Source of the DNA: Siphonodentalium dalli
Taxonomy: Eukaryota; Mollusca; Scaphopoda; Gadilida; Siphonodentaliidae
Direction of reading: 5' to 3'
Length of the DNA: 64,000 nt
Assembly: GCA_032622095.1 (NCBI GenBank)
Contig: CP136063.1
Location: forward strand, 269,881,426-269,945,425
Shown here: piece after piece, positions 14,901 to 30,200 of the stretch
Layout: every line of letters begins with the position of its first letter
Numbering within the stretch: the first letter of the stretch is position 1
Notes under the pieces: generated by a model
The model's database searches: none
Told to the model about the DNA's origin: nothing
Seen by the model: the letters and a program-made list of their open reading frames with translations, nothing else
Translations under genes and position numbers: made by a program

Positions 14901-15574
14901 TGGCTGCCAGCGGCCATGTTTTTTAGCCAAATGACCCCAGAATGACTCATTCCCCATCTACATGTCAATGTCAACATTCATGACAAATTTCATAATAATC
15001 TGACCAAAGTTAGGACCGGTAGCCCGCGCCAAATGATTTAGTCATGCAAAGATTAAAATCCAAGATGCTCATGACGACCATGTTTTTTGGCCAAACTACC
15101 CCAAAATGACTCGTTCCCATCTGCCTGTCATTATTAACATACATGACAAATTTCATGATAATCAGACGAACAGTACGACCTGTAGACCGCGCCAATCTAT
15201 TTAATTTTGAAAGCAAAGATGGCTGCCAGCGGCCACGTTTTTTGGCCAAATGACCCCAAAATGACTCATTCCCATCTACATGTCAATGTCAACATTCATG
15301 ACAAATTTCATAATGATATGACAAAAGTAAGGACCTGTAGCCTGTGCCAAAGGATTTAGTCATGCAAAGAGTAAAATACAAGATGGCTGCTGGCGGCCAT
15401 GTCTTTTGACCGAATGACCCCAAAAGGACTCGTTCCCATTTACATGTCAAGGTCAACAGCCATGACAAATTTCATGAAGATCCGACCAAAGCTACGACCT
15501 GTAGCCCGCGCCGAAGGATTTAGTCATGCAAAGAGTAAAATCCAAGATGGCTACTGGTGGCCATGTTTTTTGGC
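11941..15574 (+). repeat. Satellite 1 super-repeat, copy 1 (about 4.35-kb period)
   Basis: This stretch matches 16,291-19,923 in register at an offset of 4,349-4,350 bp. Shared private markers include gctagtggt in an A1 monomer (12,001 and 16,351), the gcaccaatct variant of B (near 14,380 and 18,729), the B-to-A joints that skip C (near 14,160 and 15,022), and aaaatacaagatgg (near 15,373 and 19,722). Only scattered substitutions separate the copies, for example ggactc versus ggtctc. The copies diverge at 15,574/19,923, where one continues ggccaaac and the other ggcataac. Confidence 0.85.
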
Positions 15575-16290
15575 CAAACTACCCCAAAATGACTCGTTCC
15601 CATCTGCCTGTCATTATTAACATACATGACAAATTTCATGATAATCAGACGAACAGTACGACCTGTAGACCGCGCCAATCTATTTAATTTTTAAATCAAA
15701 GATGGCTGCCAGCGGCCATGTTTTTTGGCCAAATTACGCCAAAATGACTCATTCCCATCTACATGTCAATGTCAACATTCATGACAAATTTCATAATGAT
15801 CTGACCAAAGTAAGGACCTGTAGCCTGTGCCAAAGGATTTAGTCATGCAAAGAGTAAAATCCAAGATGGCTGCTGGCGGCCATGTCTTTTGACCGAATGA
15901 CCCCAAAAGGACTCGTTCCCATTTACATGTCAAGGTCAACAGCCATGACAAATTTCATGAAGATCCGACCAAAGCTACGACCTGTAGCCCGCGCCAAATG
16001 ATTTAGTCATGCAAAGATTAAAATCCAAGATGCTCATGACGGCCATGTTTTTTGGCCAAACTACCCCAAAATGACTTGTTCCCATCTGCCTATCATTATT
16101 AACATACATGACAAATTTCATGATAATCAGACGAACAGTACGACCTGTAGACCGCGCCAATCTATTTAATTTCGAAAGCAAAGATGGCTGCCAGCGGCCA
16201 CGTTTTATGGCCGAATGACCCCAAAAGGACTCGTTCCCATTTACATGTCAAGGTCAACAGCCATGACAAATTTCATGAAGATCCGACCAA

Positions 16291-19200
16291 AGCTACGACC
16301 TGTAGCCCGCGCCGAAGGATTTAGTCATGCAAAGAGTAAAATCCAAGATGGCTAGTGGTGGCCATGGTTTTTGGCCTAACGACCCCAAAATGACTCGTTG
16401 CCATCTACATGTCAATATTAACATCTATGACTAATTTCATGATAATCAGACGAACAGTACGACCTGTAGACCGCGCCAATCTATTTAATTTTTAAATCAA
16501 AGATGGCTGCCAGCGGCCATGTTTTTTGGCCAAATTACCCCAAAATGACTCATTCCCATATACATGTCAATGTCAACATTCATGACAAATTTCATAATAA
16601 TCTGAACAAAGTTAGGACCTGTAGCCTGTGCCAAAGGATTTAGTCATGCAAAGAGTAAAATCCAAGATGGCTGCTGACGGCCATGTCTTTTGACCGAATG
16701 ACCGCAAAAGAACTCGTTCCCATTTGCATGTCAAGGTTAACAGCCATGACAAATTTCATGAAGATCCGACCAAAGCTACGACCTGTAGCCCGCGCCAAAT
16801 GATTTAGTCATGCAAAGATTAAAATCCAAGATGCTCATGACGGCCATGTTTTTTGGCCAAACTACCCCAAAATGACTCGTTCCCATCTGACTGTCATTAC
16901 TAACATACATGACAAATTTCATGATAATCAGACGAACAGTACGACCTGTAGACCGCGCCAATCTATTTAATTTTGAAATCAAAGATGGCTACCAGCGGCC
17001 ATGTTTTTTAGCCAAATGACCCCAAGATGACTCATTCCCCATCTGCATGTCAATGTCAACATTCATGACAAATTTCATAATAATCTGACCAAAGTTGAGA
17101 CCGGTAGCCTGTGCCAAAGGATTTAGTCATGCAAAGAGTAAAATCCAAGATGGCTGCTGGCGGCCATGTCTTTTGACCGAATGACCCCAAAAGGACTCGT
17201 TCCCATTTACATGTCAAGTTCAACAGACATGACATATTTCATGAAGATCCGACCAAAGCTACGACCTGTAGCCCGCGCAGAAGGATTTAGTCATGCAAAG
17301 AGTAAAATCCAAGATGGCTACTGGTGGCCATGTTTTTAGGCATAACGACCCCAAAATAACTCGTTGCCATCTACATGTCAATATTAACATCTATGACAAA
17401 TTTCATGATAATCAGACGAACAGTACGACCTGTAGACCGCGCCAATCTATTTAATTTTTAAATCAAAGATGGCTGCCAGCGGCCATGTTTTTTGGCCAAA
17501 TTATGCCAAAATGACTCATTCCCATCTACATGTCAATGTCAACATTCATGACAAATTTCATAATGATCTGACCAAAGTAAGGACCTGTAGCCTGTGCCAA
17601 AGGATTTAGTCATGCAAAGAGTAAAATCCAAGATGGCTGCTGGCGGCCATGTCTTTTGACCGAATGACCCCAAAAGGTCTCGTTCCCATTTACATGTCAA
17701 GGTCAACAGCCATGACAAATTTCATGAAGATCCGACCAAAGCTACGATCTGTAGCCCGCGCCGAAGGATTTAGTCATGCAAAGAGTAAAATCCAAGATGG
17801 CTACTGGTGGCCATGTTTTTTGGCCAAACTACCCCAAAATGACTCGTTCCCATCTGCCTGTCATTATTAACATACATGACAAATTTCATGATAATCAAAC
17901 GAACAGTACGACCTGTAGACCGCGCCAATCTATTTAATTTTTAAATCAAAGATGGCTGCCAGCGGCCATGTTTTTTGGCCAAATTACGCCAAAATGACTC
18001 ATTACCATCTACATGTCATTGTCAACATTCATGACAAATTTCATAATGATCTGACCAAAGTAAGGACCTGTAGCCTGTGCCAAAGGATTTAGTCATGCAA
18101 AGAGTAAAATCTAAGATGGCTGCTGGCGGCCATGTCTTTTGACCGAATGACCCCAAAAGGACTCGTTCCCATTTACATGTCAAGGTCAACAGTCATGACA
18201 AATTTCATGAAGATCCGACCAAAGCTACGACCTGTAGCCCGCGCCAAAGGATTTAGTCATGCAGAGATTAAAATCCAAGATGCTCATGAGTCATGACGGC
18301 CATAATTTTTTGGCAAACTACCCCAAAATGACTCGTTCCCATCTGCCTGTCATTATTAACATCCATGACAAATTTCATGATAATCAGACGAACAGTACGA
18401 CCTGTAGACCGCGCCAATCTATTTAATTTTGAAATCAAAGATGGCTGCAAGCGGCCATGTTTTTTAGCCAAATGACCCCAAAATGACTCATTCCCCATCT
18501 ACATGTCAATGTCAACAGCCATGACAAATTTCATGAAGATCCGACCAAAGCTACGACCTGTAGCCCGCGCCAAATGATTTAGTCATGCAAAGATTAAAAT
18601 CCAAGATGCTCATGACGGCCATGTTTTTTGGCCAAACTACCCCAAAATGACTCGTTCCCATCTGCCTGTCATTATTAACATACATGACAAATTTCATGAT
18701 AATCAGACGAATAGTACGACCTGTAGACCGCACCAATCTATTTAATTTTGAAAGCAAAGATGGCTGCCAGCGGTCACGTTTTATGGCCAAATGACTCCAA
18801 AATGACTCATTCCCATCTACATGTCAATGTCAACATTCATGACAAATTTCATAATGATATGACAAAAGTAAGGACCTGTAGCCTGTGCCAAAGGATTTAG
18901 TCATGCAAAGAGTAATATCCAAGATGGCTGCTGGCGGCCATGTCTTTTGACCGAATGACCCCAAAAGGACTCGTTCCCATTTACATGTCAATGTCAACAG
19001 CCAGGACAAATTTCATGAAGATCCGACCAAAGCTACGACCTGTAGCCCGCGCCAAAGGATTTAGTCATGCAGAGATTAAAATCCAAGATGCTCATGAGTC
19101 ATGACGGCCATAATTTTTTGGCAAACTACCCCAAAATGACTCGTTCCCATCTGCCTGTCATTATTAACATCCATGACAAATTTCATGATAATCAGACGAA

Positions 19201-19923
19201 CAGTACGACCTGTAGACCGCGCCAATCTATTTAATTTTGAAATCAAAGATGGCTGCCAGCGGCCATGTTTTTTAGCCAAATGACCCCAGAATGACTCATT
19301 CCCCATCTACATGTCAATGTCAACATTCATGACAAATTTCATAATAATCTGACCAAAGTTAGGACCGGTAGCCCGCGCCAAATGATTTAGTCATGCAAAG
19401 ATTAAAATCCAAGATGCTCATGACGACCATGTTTTTTGGCCAAACTACCCCAAAATGACTCGTTCCCATCTGCCTGTCATTATTAACATACATGACAAAT
19501 TTCATGATAATCAGACGAACAGTACGACCTGTAGACCGCGCCAATCTATTTAATTTTGAAAGCAAAGATGGCTGCCAGCGGCCACGTTTTTTGGCCAAAT
19601 GACCCCAAAATGACTCATTCCCATCTACATGTCAATGTCAACATTCATGACAAATTTCATAATGATATGACAAAAGTAAGGACCTGTAGCCTGTGCCAAA
19701 GGATTTAGTCATGCAAAGAGTAAAATACAAGATGGCTGCTGGCGGCCATGTCTTTTGACCGAATGACCCCAAAAGGACTCGTTCCCATTTACATGTCAAG
19801 GTCAACAGCCATGACAAATTTCATGAAGATCCGACCAAAGCTACGACCTGTAGCCCGCGCCGAAGGATTTAGTCATGCAAAGAGTAAAATCCAAGATGGC
19901 TACTGGTGGCCATGTTTTTTGGC
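16291..19923 (+). repeat. Satellite 1 super-repeat, copy 2
   Basis: This is the second copy of the multi-trimer block described for 11,941-15,574, in direct tandem after a joint near 16,211. At that joint a B monomer switches mid-unit into a C monomer (ggccaaatg becomes ggccgaatg). The following 19,924-20,800 stretch carries an insertion relative to copy 1, including the gcgcgcgcc variant also found near 7,448 and 11,472. This shows that blocks have been shuffled. Confidence 0.85.
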
Positions 19924-20803
19924 ATAACGACCCCAAAATAACTCGTTGCCATCTACATGTCAATATTAACATCTATGACAAATTTCATGATAATCAGACG
20001 AACAGTACGACCTGTAGACCGCGCCAATCTATTTAATTTTTAAATCAAAGATGGCTGCCAGCGGCCATGTTTTTTGGCCAAATTACGCCAAAATGACTCA
20101 TTCCCATCTACATGTCAATGTCAACATTCATGACAAATTTCATAATGATCTGACCAAAGTAAGGACCTGTAGCCTGTGCCAAAGGATTTAGTCATGCAAA
20201 GAGTAAAATCCAAGATGGCTGCTGGCGGCCATGTCTTTTGACCGAATGACCCCAAAAGGACTCGTTCCCATTTACATGTCAAGGTCAACAGCCATGACAA
20301 ATTTCATGAAGATCCGACCAAAGCTACGACCTGTAGCGCGCGCCAAAGGATTTAGTCATGCAAAGACTAAAATCCAAGATGGCTACTGGTGGCCATGTTT
20401 TTTGGCCTAACGATCCCAAAATAACTCATTCCCATCTACATGTCAATATTAACATCTATGACAAATTTCATGATAATCAGACGGACAGTACGACCTGTAG
20501 ACTGCGCCAATCTATTTAATTTTGAAATCAAAGATGGCTGCCAGCAGCTAAGATTTTGGCCAAATTACCCCAAAATGACTCATTCCCATCTACATATCAA
20601 TGTCAACATTCATGACAAATTTCATAATAATCTGTCCAAATTTAGGACCTGTAGCCTGTGCCAAAGGATTTAGTCATGCAAAGAGTAAAATCCAAGATGG
20701 TTGCTGGCGGCCATGTCTTTTGACCGAATGACCCCAAAAGGACTCGTTCCCATTTACATTTCAAGGTCAACAGCCATGACAAATTTCATGAAGATCCGAC
20801 CAA

Positions 20804-23800
20804 AGCTACGACCTGTAGCCCGCGCCGAAGGATTTAGTCATGCAAAGAGTAAAATCCAAGATGGCTAGTGGTGGCCATGGTTTTTGGCCTAACGACCCCA
20901 AAATGACTCGTTGCCATCTACATGTCAATATTAACATCTATGACTAATTTCATGATAATCAGACGAACAGTACGACCTGTAGACCGCGCCCAATCTATTT
21001 AATTTTTAAATCAAAGATGGCTGCCAGCGGCCATGTTTTTGGCCAAATTACCCCAAAATGACTCATTCCCATATACATGTCAATGTCAACATTCATGACA
21101 AATTTCATAATAATCTGAACAAAGTTAGGACCTGTAGCCTGTGCCAAAGGATTTAGTCATGCAAAGAGTAAAATCCAAGATGGCTGCTGACGGCCATGTC
21201 TTTTGACCGAATGACCGCAAAAAGAACTCGTTCCCATTTACATGTCAAGGTTAACAGCCATGACAAATTTCATGAAGATCCGACCAAAGCTACGACCTGT
21301 AGCCCGCGCCAAATGATTTAGTCATGCAAAGATTAAAATCCAAGATGCTCATGACGGCCATGTTTTTTGGCCAAACTACCCCAAAATGACTCGTTCCCAT
21401 CTGACTGTCATTATTAACATACATGACAAATTTCATGATAATCAGACGAACAGTACGACCTGTAGACCGCGCCAATCTATTTAATTTTGAAATCAAAGAT
21501 GGCTACCAGCGGCCATGTTTTTTAGCCAAATGACCCCAAAATGACTCATTCCCCATCTGCATGTCAATGTCAACATTCATGACAAATTTCATAATAATCT
21601 GACCAAAGTTGAGACCGGTAGCCTGTGCCAAAGGATTTAGTCATGCAAAGAGTAAAATCCAAGATGGCTGCTGGCGGCCATGTCTTTTGACCGAATGACC
21701 CCAAAAGGACTCGTTCCCATTTACATGTCAAGGTCAACAGACATGACATATTTCATGAAGATCCGACGAAAGCTACGACCTGTAGCCCGCGCAGAAGGAT
21801 TTAGTCATGCAAAGAGTAAAATCCAAGATGGCTACTGGTGGCCATGTTTTTAGGCATAAACGACCCCAAAATAACTCGTTGCCCATCTACATGTCAATAT
21901 TAACATCTATGACAAATTTCATGATAATCAGACGAACAGTACGACCTGTAGACCGCGCCAATCTATTTAATTTTTAATCAAAGATGGCTTCCAGCGGCCA
22001 TGTTTTTTGGCCAATATTACGCCAAAATGACTCATTCCCTCTACATGTCAATGTCAACATTCATGACAAATTTCATAATGATCTGACCAAAGTAAGGACC
22101 TGTAGCCTGTGCCAAAGGATTTAGTCATGCAAAGAGTAAAATCCAAGATGGCTGCTGGCGGCCCATGTCTTTTGACCGAATGACCCCAAAAGGTCTCGTT
22201 CCCATTTACATGTCAGGTCAACAGCCATGACAAATTTCATGAAGATCCGACCAAAGCTACGACCTGTAGCCCGCGCCGAAGGATTTAGTCATGCAAAGAG
22301 TAAAATCCAAGATGGCTACTGGTGGCCATGTTTTTTGGCCAAACTACCCCAAAATGACTCGTTCCCATCTGCCTGTAATTATTAACATACATGACAAATT
22401 TCATGATAATCAGACGAACAGTACGTACCTGTAGACCGCGCCAATCTATTTAATTTTTAAATCAAAGAATGGGCTGCCAGCGGCCATGTTTTTTGGCCAA
22501 ATTACGCCAAAAGACTCATTACCATCTACATGTCATTGTCAACATTCATGACAAAATTCATAATGATCTGACCAAAGTAAGGACTGTAGCCTGTGCCAAA
22601 GGATTTAGTCATGCAAAGAGTAAAATCTAAGATGGCTGCTGGCGGCCATGTCTTTTGACCGAATGACCCCAAAAGGACTCGTTCCCATTTACATGTCAAG
22701 GTCAACAGTCATGACAAATTTCATGAAGATCCGACCAAAGCTACGACCTGTAGCCCGCGCCAAAGGATTTAGTCATGCAGAGATTAAAATCCAAGATGCT
22801 CATGAGTCATGACGGCCATAATTTTTTGGTAAACTACCCCAAAAATGACTCGTTCCCATCTGCCTGTCATTATTAACATCCATGACAAATTTCATGATAA
22901 TCAGACGAACAGTACGACCTGTAGACCGCGCCAATCTATTTAATTTTGAAATCAAAGATGGCTGCCAGCGGCCATGTTTTTTAGCCAAATGACCCCAAAA
23001 TGACTCATTCCCCATCTACATGTCAATGTCAACAGCCATGACAAATTTCATGAAGATCCGACCAAAGCTACGACCTGTAGCCCGCGCCAAATGATTTAGT
23101 CATGCAAAGATTAAAATCCAAGATGCTCATGACGGCCATGTTTTTTGGCCAAACTACCCCAAAATGACTCGTTCCCCATCTGCCTGTCATTATTAACATA
23201 CATGACAAATTTCATGATAATCAGACGAACAGTACGACCTGTAGACCGCACCAATCTATTTAATTTTGAAAGCAAAGATGGCTGCCAGCGGCCACGTTTT
23301 ATGGCCCAAATGACTCCAAAATGACTCATTCCCATCTACATGTCAATGTCAACATTCATGACAAATTTCATAATGATATGACAAAAGTAAGGACCTGTAG
23401 CCTGTGCCAAAGGATTTAGTCATGCAAAGAGTAATATCCAAGATGGCTGCTGGCGGCCATGTCTTTTGACCGAATGACCCCAAAAGGACTCGTTCCCATT
23501 TACATGTCAATGTCAACAGCCAGGACAAATTTCATGAAGATCCGACCAAAGGCTACGAACCTGTAGCCCGCGCCAAAGGATTTAGTCATGCAGAGATTAA
23601 AATCCAAGATGCTCATGAGTCATGACGGCCATAATTTTTGTGGCAAACTACCCCAAAATGACTCGTTCCCATCTTGCCTGTCATTATTAACATCCATGAC
23701 AAATTTCATGATAATCAGACGAACAGTACGACCTGTAGACCGCGCCAATCTATTTAATTTTGAAATCAAAGATGGCTGCCAGCGGCCATGTTTTTAGCCA

Positions 23801-24240
23801 AATGACCCCAGAATGACTCATTCCCCATCTACATGTCAATGTCAACATTCATGACAAATTTCATAATAATCTGACCAAAGTTAGGACCGTAGCCCGCGCC
23901 AAATGATTTAGTCATGCAAAGATTAAAATCCAAGATGCTCATGACGACCATGTTTTTTGGCAAACTACCCCAAAATGACTCGTTCCCATCTGCCTGTCAT
24001 TATTAACATACATGACAAATTTCATGATAATCAGACGAACAGTACGACCTGTAGACCGCGCCCAATCTATTTAATTTTGAAAGCAAAGATGGCTGCCAGC
24101 GGCCACGTTTTTTGGCCAAATGACCCCAAAATGACTCATTCCCATCTACATGTCAATGTCAACATTCATGACAAATTTCCTAATGATATGACAAAAGTAA
24201 GGACCTGTAGCCTGTGCCAAAGGATTTAGTCATGCAAAGA
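20804..24240 (+). repeat. Satellite 1 super-repeat, copy 3
   Basis: The gctagtggt marker recurs at 20,864, 4,513 bp after copy 2. The same ordered series of A subtypes, the gcaccaatct B variant (near 23,247) and the C-skipping joints (near 23,030 and 23,890) follow. Markers mix: ggtctc agrees with copy 2 while gtaattatt agrees with copy 1, so copy 3 looks recombinant. From about 24.2 kb the period shortens to about 3.9 kb, with the gcaccaatct marker near 25,350, 29,247 and 33,119. Confidence 0.75.
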
Positions 24241-27200
24241 GTAAAAATCCAAGGATGGCTGCTGGCGGCCATGTCTTTTGACCGAATGACCCCAAAAGGT
24301 CTCGTTCCCATTTACATGTCAAGGTCAACAGCCATGACAAATTTCATGAAGATCCGACCAAAGCTACGACCTGTAGCCCGCGCCGAAGGATTTAGTCATG
24401 CAAAGAGTAAAATCCAAGATGGCTACTGGTGGCCATGTTTTTTGGCCAAACTACCCCAAAATGACTCGTTCCCATCTGCCTGTAATTATTAACATACATG
24501 ACAAATTTCATGATAATCAGACGAACAGTACGACCTGTAGACCGCGCCAATCTATTTAATTTTTAAATCAAAGATGGCTGCCAGCGGCCATGTTTTTTGG
24601 CCAAATTACGCCAAAATGACTCATTACCATCTACATGTCATTGTCAACATTCATGACAAATTTCATAATGATCTGACCAAAGTAAGGACCTGTAGCCTGT
24701 GCCAAAGGATTTAGTCATGCAAAGAGTAAAATCTAAGATGGCTGCTGGCGGCCATGTCTTTTGACCGAATGACCCAAAAGGACTCGTTCCCATTTACATG
24801 TCAAGGTCAACAGTCATGACAAATTTCATGAAGATCCGACCAAAGCTACGAACCTGTAGCCCGCGCCAAAGGATTTAGTCATGCAGAGATTAAAATCCAA
24901 GATGCTCATGAGTCATGACGGCCATAATTTTTGGCAAACTACCCCAAAATGACTCATTCCCATCTGCCTGTCATTATTAAACATCCATGACAAATTCATG
25001 ATAATCAGACGAACAGTACGACCTGTAGACCGCGCCAATCTATTTAATTTTGAAATCAAAGATGGCTGCCAGCGGCCATGTTTTTTAGCCAAATGACCCC
25101 AAAATGACTCATTCCCCATCTACATGTCAATGTCAACAGCCATGACAAAATTTCATGAAGATCCGACCAAAGCTACGACCTGTAGCCCGCGCCAAATGAT
25201 TTTAGTCCATGCAAAGATTAAAATCCAAGAGTGCTCATGACGGCCATGTTTTTTGGCCAAACTACCCCCAAAATGACTCGTTCCCATCTGCCTGTCATTT
25301 ATTAACATACATGACAAATTTCATGATAATCAGACGAACAGTACGACCTGTAGACCGCACCAATCTATTTAATTTTGAAAGCAAAGATGGCTGCCAGCGG
25401 CCACGTTTTATGGCCAAAATGACTCCAAAATGACTCATTCCCATCTACATGTCCAATGTCAACATTCATGACAAATTTCATAATGATATGACCAAAAGTA
25501 AGGACCTGTAGCCTGTGCCAAAGGATTTAGTCATGCAAAGAGTAATATCCAAGATGGCTGCTGGCGGCCATGTCTTTTGACCGAATGACCCCAAAAGGAC
25601 TCGTTCCCATTTAATGTCAATGTCAACAGCCAGGACAAATTTCATGAAGATCCGACCAAAGCTACGACCTGTAGCCCGCGCCAAAGATTTAGTCATGCAG
25701 AGATTAAAATCCAAGATGCTCATGAGTCATGACGGCCATAATTTTTTGGCAAACTACCCCAAATATGACTCGTTCCCATCTGCCCTGTCATTATTAACAT
25801 CCATGACAAATTTCATGATAATCAGACGAACAGTACGACGAGTAGACCGCGCCAATCTATTTAATTTTGAAATCAAAGATGGCTGCCAGCGGCCATGTTT
25901 TTTTAGCCAAATGACCCCAGAATGACTCATTCCCCATCTACATGTCAATGTCAACATTCATGACAAATTTTCATAATAATCTGACCAAAAGTTAGGACCG
26001 GTAGCCCGCGCCAAATGATTTAGTCATGCAAAGATTAAAATCCAAGATGCTCATGACGACCATGTTTTTTGGCCAAACTACCCCAAATGACTCGTTCCCA
26101 TCTGCCTGTCATTATTAACATACATGACAAATTTCATGATAATCAGACGAACAGTACGACCTGTAGACCGCGCCAAATCTATTTAATTTTGAAAGCAAAG
26201 ATGGCTGCCAGCGGCCACGTTTTTTGGCCAAATGACCCCAAAATGACTCATTCCCATCTACATGTCAATGTCAACATTCATGACAAATTTCATAATGATA
26301 TGACAAAAGTAAGGACCTGTAGCCTGTGCCAAAGGATTTAGTCATGCAAAGAGTAAAATACAAGATGCTGCTGGCGGCCATGTCTTTGACCGAATGACCC
26401 CAAAAGGAACTCGTTCCCATTTACATGTCCAAGGTCAACAGCCATGACAAATTTTCATGAAGATCCGACCAAAGCTACGACCTGTAGCCCGCGCCGAAGG
26501 ATTTAGTCATGCAAAGAGTAAAATCCAAGATGGCTACTGGTGGCCATGTTTTTTGGCCAAACTACCCCAAAATGACTCGTTCCCATCTGCCTGTCATTAT
26601 TAACATACATGACAAATTTCAATGATAATCAGACGAACAGTACGACCTGTAGACCGCGCCAATCTTATTTTAATTTTTAAATCAAAGATGGCTGCCAGCG
26701 GCCATGTTTTTTGGCCAAATTACGCCAAAATGACTCATTCCCATCTACATGTCAATGTCAACATTCATGACAAATTTCATAATGATCTGACCAAAGTAAG
26801 GACCTGTAGCCTGTGCCAAAGGATTTAGTCATGCAAAGAGTAAAATCCAAGATGGCTGCTGGCGGCCATGTCTTTTGACCGAATGACCCCAAAAGGACTC
26901 GTTCCCTTTTACATGTCAAGGTCAACAGCCATGACAAATTTCATGAAGATCCGACAAAGCTACGACCTGTAGCCCGCGCCAAATGATTTAGTCATGCAAA
27001 GATTAAAATCCAAGATGCTCATGACGGCCATGTTTTTTGGCCAATACTACCCCAAAATGACTCGTTCCCATCTGCCTGTCATTATGTAACATACATGACA
27101 AATTTCATGATAATCAGACGAACAGTACGACCTGTAGACCGCACCAATCTATTTAATTTTGAAAGCAAAGATGGCTGCCAGCGGCCACGTTTTATGGCCA

Positions 27201-30200
27201 AATGACTCCAAAATGACTCATTCCCATCTACATGTCAATGTCAACATTCATGACAAATTTCATAATGATATGACAAAAGTAAGGACCTGTAGCCTGTGCC
27301 AAAGGATTTAGTCATGCAAAGAGTAATATCCAAGATGGGCTGCTGGCGGCCATGTCTTTTGACCGAATGACCCCAAAAGGACTCGTTCCCATTTACATGT
27401 CAATGTCAACAGCCAGGACAAATTTCATGAAGATCCGACCAAAGCTACGACCTGTAGCCCGCGCCAAAGGATTTAGTCATGCAGAGATTAAAATCCAAGA
27501 TGCTCATGAGTCATGACGGCCATAATTTTTGGCAAACTACCCCAAAATGACTCGTTCCCATCTGCCTGTCATTATTAACATCCATGACAAATTTCATGAT
27601 AATCAGACGAACAGTACGACCTGTAGACCGCGCCAATCTATTTAATTTTGAAATCAAAGATGGCTGCCAGCGGCCATGTTTTTTAGCCAAATGACCCCCA
27701 GAATGACTCATTCCCCATCTACATGTCAATGTCAACATTCATGACAAATTTCATAATAATCTGACCAAAGTTAGGACCGGTAGCCCGCGCCAAATGATTT
27801 AGTCATGCAAAGATTAAATCCAAGATGCTCATGACGACCATGTTTTTTGGCCAAACTACCCCAAAATGACTCGTTCCCATCTGCCTGTCATTATTAACAT
27901 ACATGACAAATTTCATGATAATCAGACGAACAGTACGACCTGTAGACCGCGCCAATCTATTTAATTTTGAAAGCAAAGATGGCTGCCAGCGGCCACGTTT
28001 TTGGCCAAATGACCCCCAAAATGACTCATTCCCATCTACATGTCAATGTCAACATTCATGACAAATTTCATAATGATATGACAAAAGTAAGGACCTGTAG
28101 CCTGTGCCAAAGGATTTAGTCATGCAAAGAGTAAAATCCAAGATGGCCTGCTGGCGGCCATGTCTTTTGACCGAATGACCCCAAAAGGTCTCGTTCCCAT
28201 TTACATGTCAAGGTCAACAGCCATGACATATTTCATGAAGATCCGACCAAAGCTACGACCTGTAGCCCGCGCCGAAGGATTTAGTCATGCAAAGAGTAAA
28301 ATCCAAGATGGCTACTGGGTGGCCATGTTTTTTGGCCAAAACTACCCCAAAATGACTCGTTCCCATCTGCCTGTAATTATTAACATACATGACAAATTTC
28401 ATGATAATCAGACGAACAGTACGACCTGTAGACCGCGCCAATCTATTTAATTTTTAAATCAAAGATGGCTGCCAGCGGCCATGTTTTTTGGCCAAATTAC
28501 GCCAAAATGACTCATTACCATCTACATGTCATTGTCCCAACATTCATGACAAATTTCATAATGATCTGACCAAAGTAAGGACCTGTAGCCTGTGCCAAAG
28601 GATTTAGTCATGCAAAGAGTAAAATCTAAGATGGCTGCTGGCGGCCATGTCTTTTGACCGAATGACCCCAAAAGGACTCGTTCCCATTTACATGTCAAGG
28701 TCAACAGTCATGACAAATTTCATGAAGATCCGACCAAAGCTACGACCTGTAGGCCCGCCAAAGGATTTAGTCATGCAGAGATTAAAATCCAAGATGCTCA
28801 TGAGTCATGACGGCCATAATTTTTTGGCAAACTACCCCAAAATGACTCATTCCCATCTGCCTGTCATTATTAACATCCATGACAAATTTCATGATAATCA
28901 GACGAACAGTACGACCTGTAGACCGCGCCAATCTATTTAATTTTGAAATCAAAGATGGCTGCCAGCGGCCATGTTTTTTAGCCAAATGACCCCAAAATGA
29001 CTCATTCCCCATCTACATGTCAATGTCAACAGCCATGACAAATTTCATGAAGATCCGACCAAAGCTACGACCTGTAGCCCGCGCCAAATGATTTAGTCAT
29101 GCAAAGATTAAAATCCAAGATGCTCATGACGGCCAATGTTTTTTTGGCCAAACTACCCCAAAATGACTCGTTCCCATCTGCCTGTCATTATTAACATACA
29201 TGACAAATTTCATGATAATCAGACGAACAGTACGACCTGTAGACCGCACCAATCTATTTAATTTTGAAAGCAAAGATGGCTGCCAGCGGCCACGTTTTAT
29301 GGCCAAATGACTCCAAAATGACTCATTCCCATCTACATGTCAATGTCAACATTCATGACAAATTTCATAATGATATGACAAAAGTAAGGACCTGTAGCCT
29401 GTGCCAAAGGATTTAGTCATGCAAAGAGTAATATCCAAGATGGCTGCTGGCGGCCATGTCTTTTGACCGAATGACCCCAAAAGGACTCGTTCCCATTTAC
29501 ATGTCAATGTCAACAGCCAGGACAAATTTCATGAAGATCCGACCAAAGCTACGACCTGTAGCCCGCGCCAAAGGATTTAGTCATGCAGAGATTAAAATCC
29601 AAGATGCTCATGAGTCATGACGGCCATAATTTTTTGGCAAACTACCCCAAAATGACTCGTTCCCATCTGCCTGTCATTATTAACATCCATGACAAATTTC
29701 ATGATAATCAGACGAACAGTACGACGAGTAGACCCGCGCCAATCTATTTAATTTTGAAATCAAAGATGGCTGCCAGCGGCCATGTTTTTTAGCCAAATGA
29801 CCCCAGAATGACTCATTCCCCATCTACATGTCAATGTCAACATTCATGACAAATTTCATAATAATCTGACCAAAGTTAGGACCGGTAGCCCGCGCCAAAT
29901 GATTTAGTCATGCAAAGATTAAATCCAAGATGCTCATGACGACCATGTTTTTTTGGCCAAACTACCCCAAAATGACTCGTTCCCATCTGCCTGTCATTAT
30001 TAACATACATGACAAATTTCATGATAATCAGACGAACAGTACGACCTGTAGACCGCGCCAATCTATTTAATTTTGAAAGCAAAGATGGCTGCCAGCGCCA
30101 CGTTTTTTGGCCAAATGACCCCAAAATGACTCATTCCCATCTACATGTCAATGTCAACATTCATGACAAATTTCATAATGATATGACAAAAGTAAGGACC

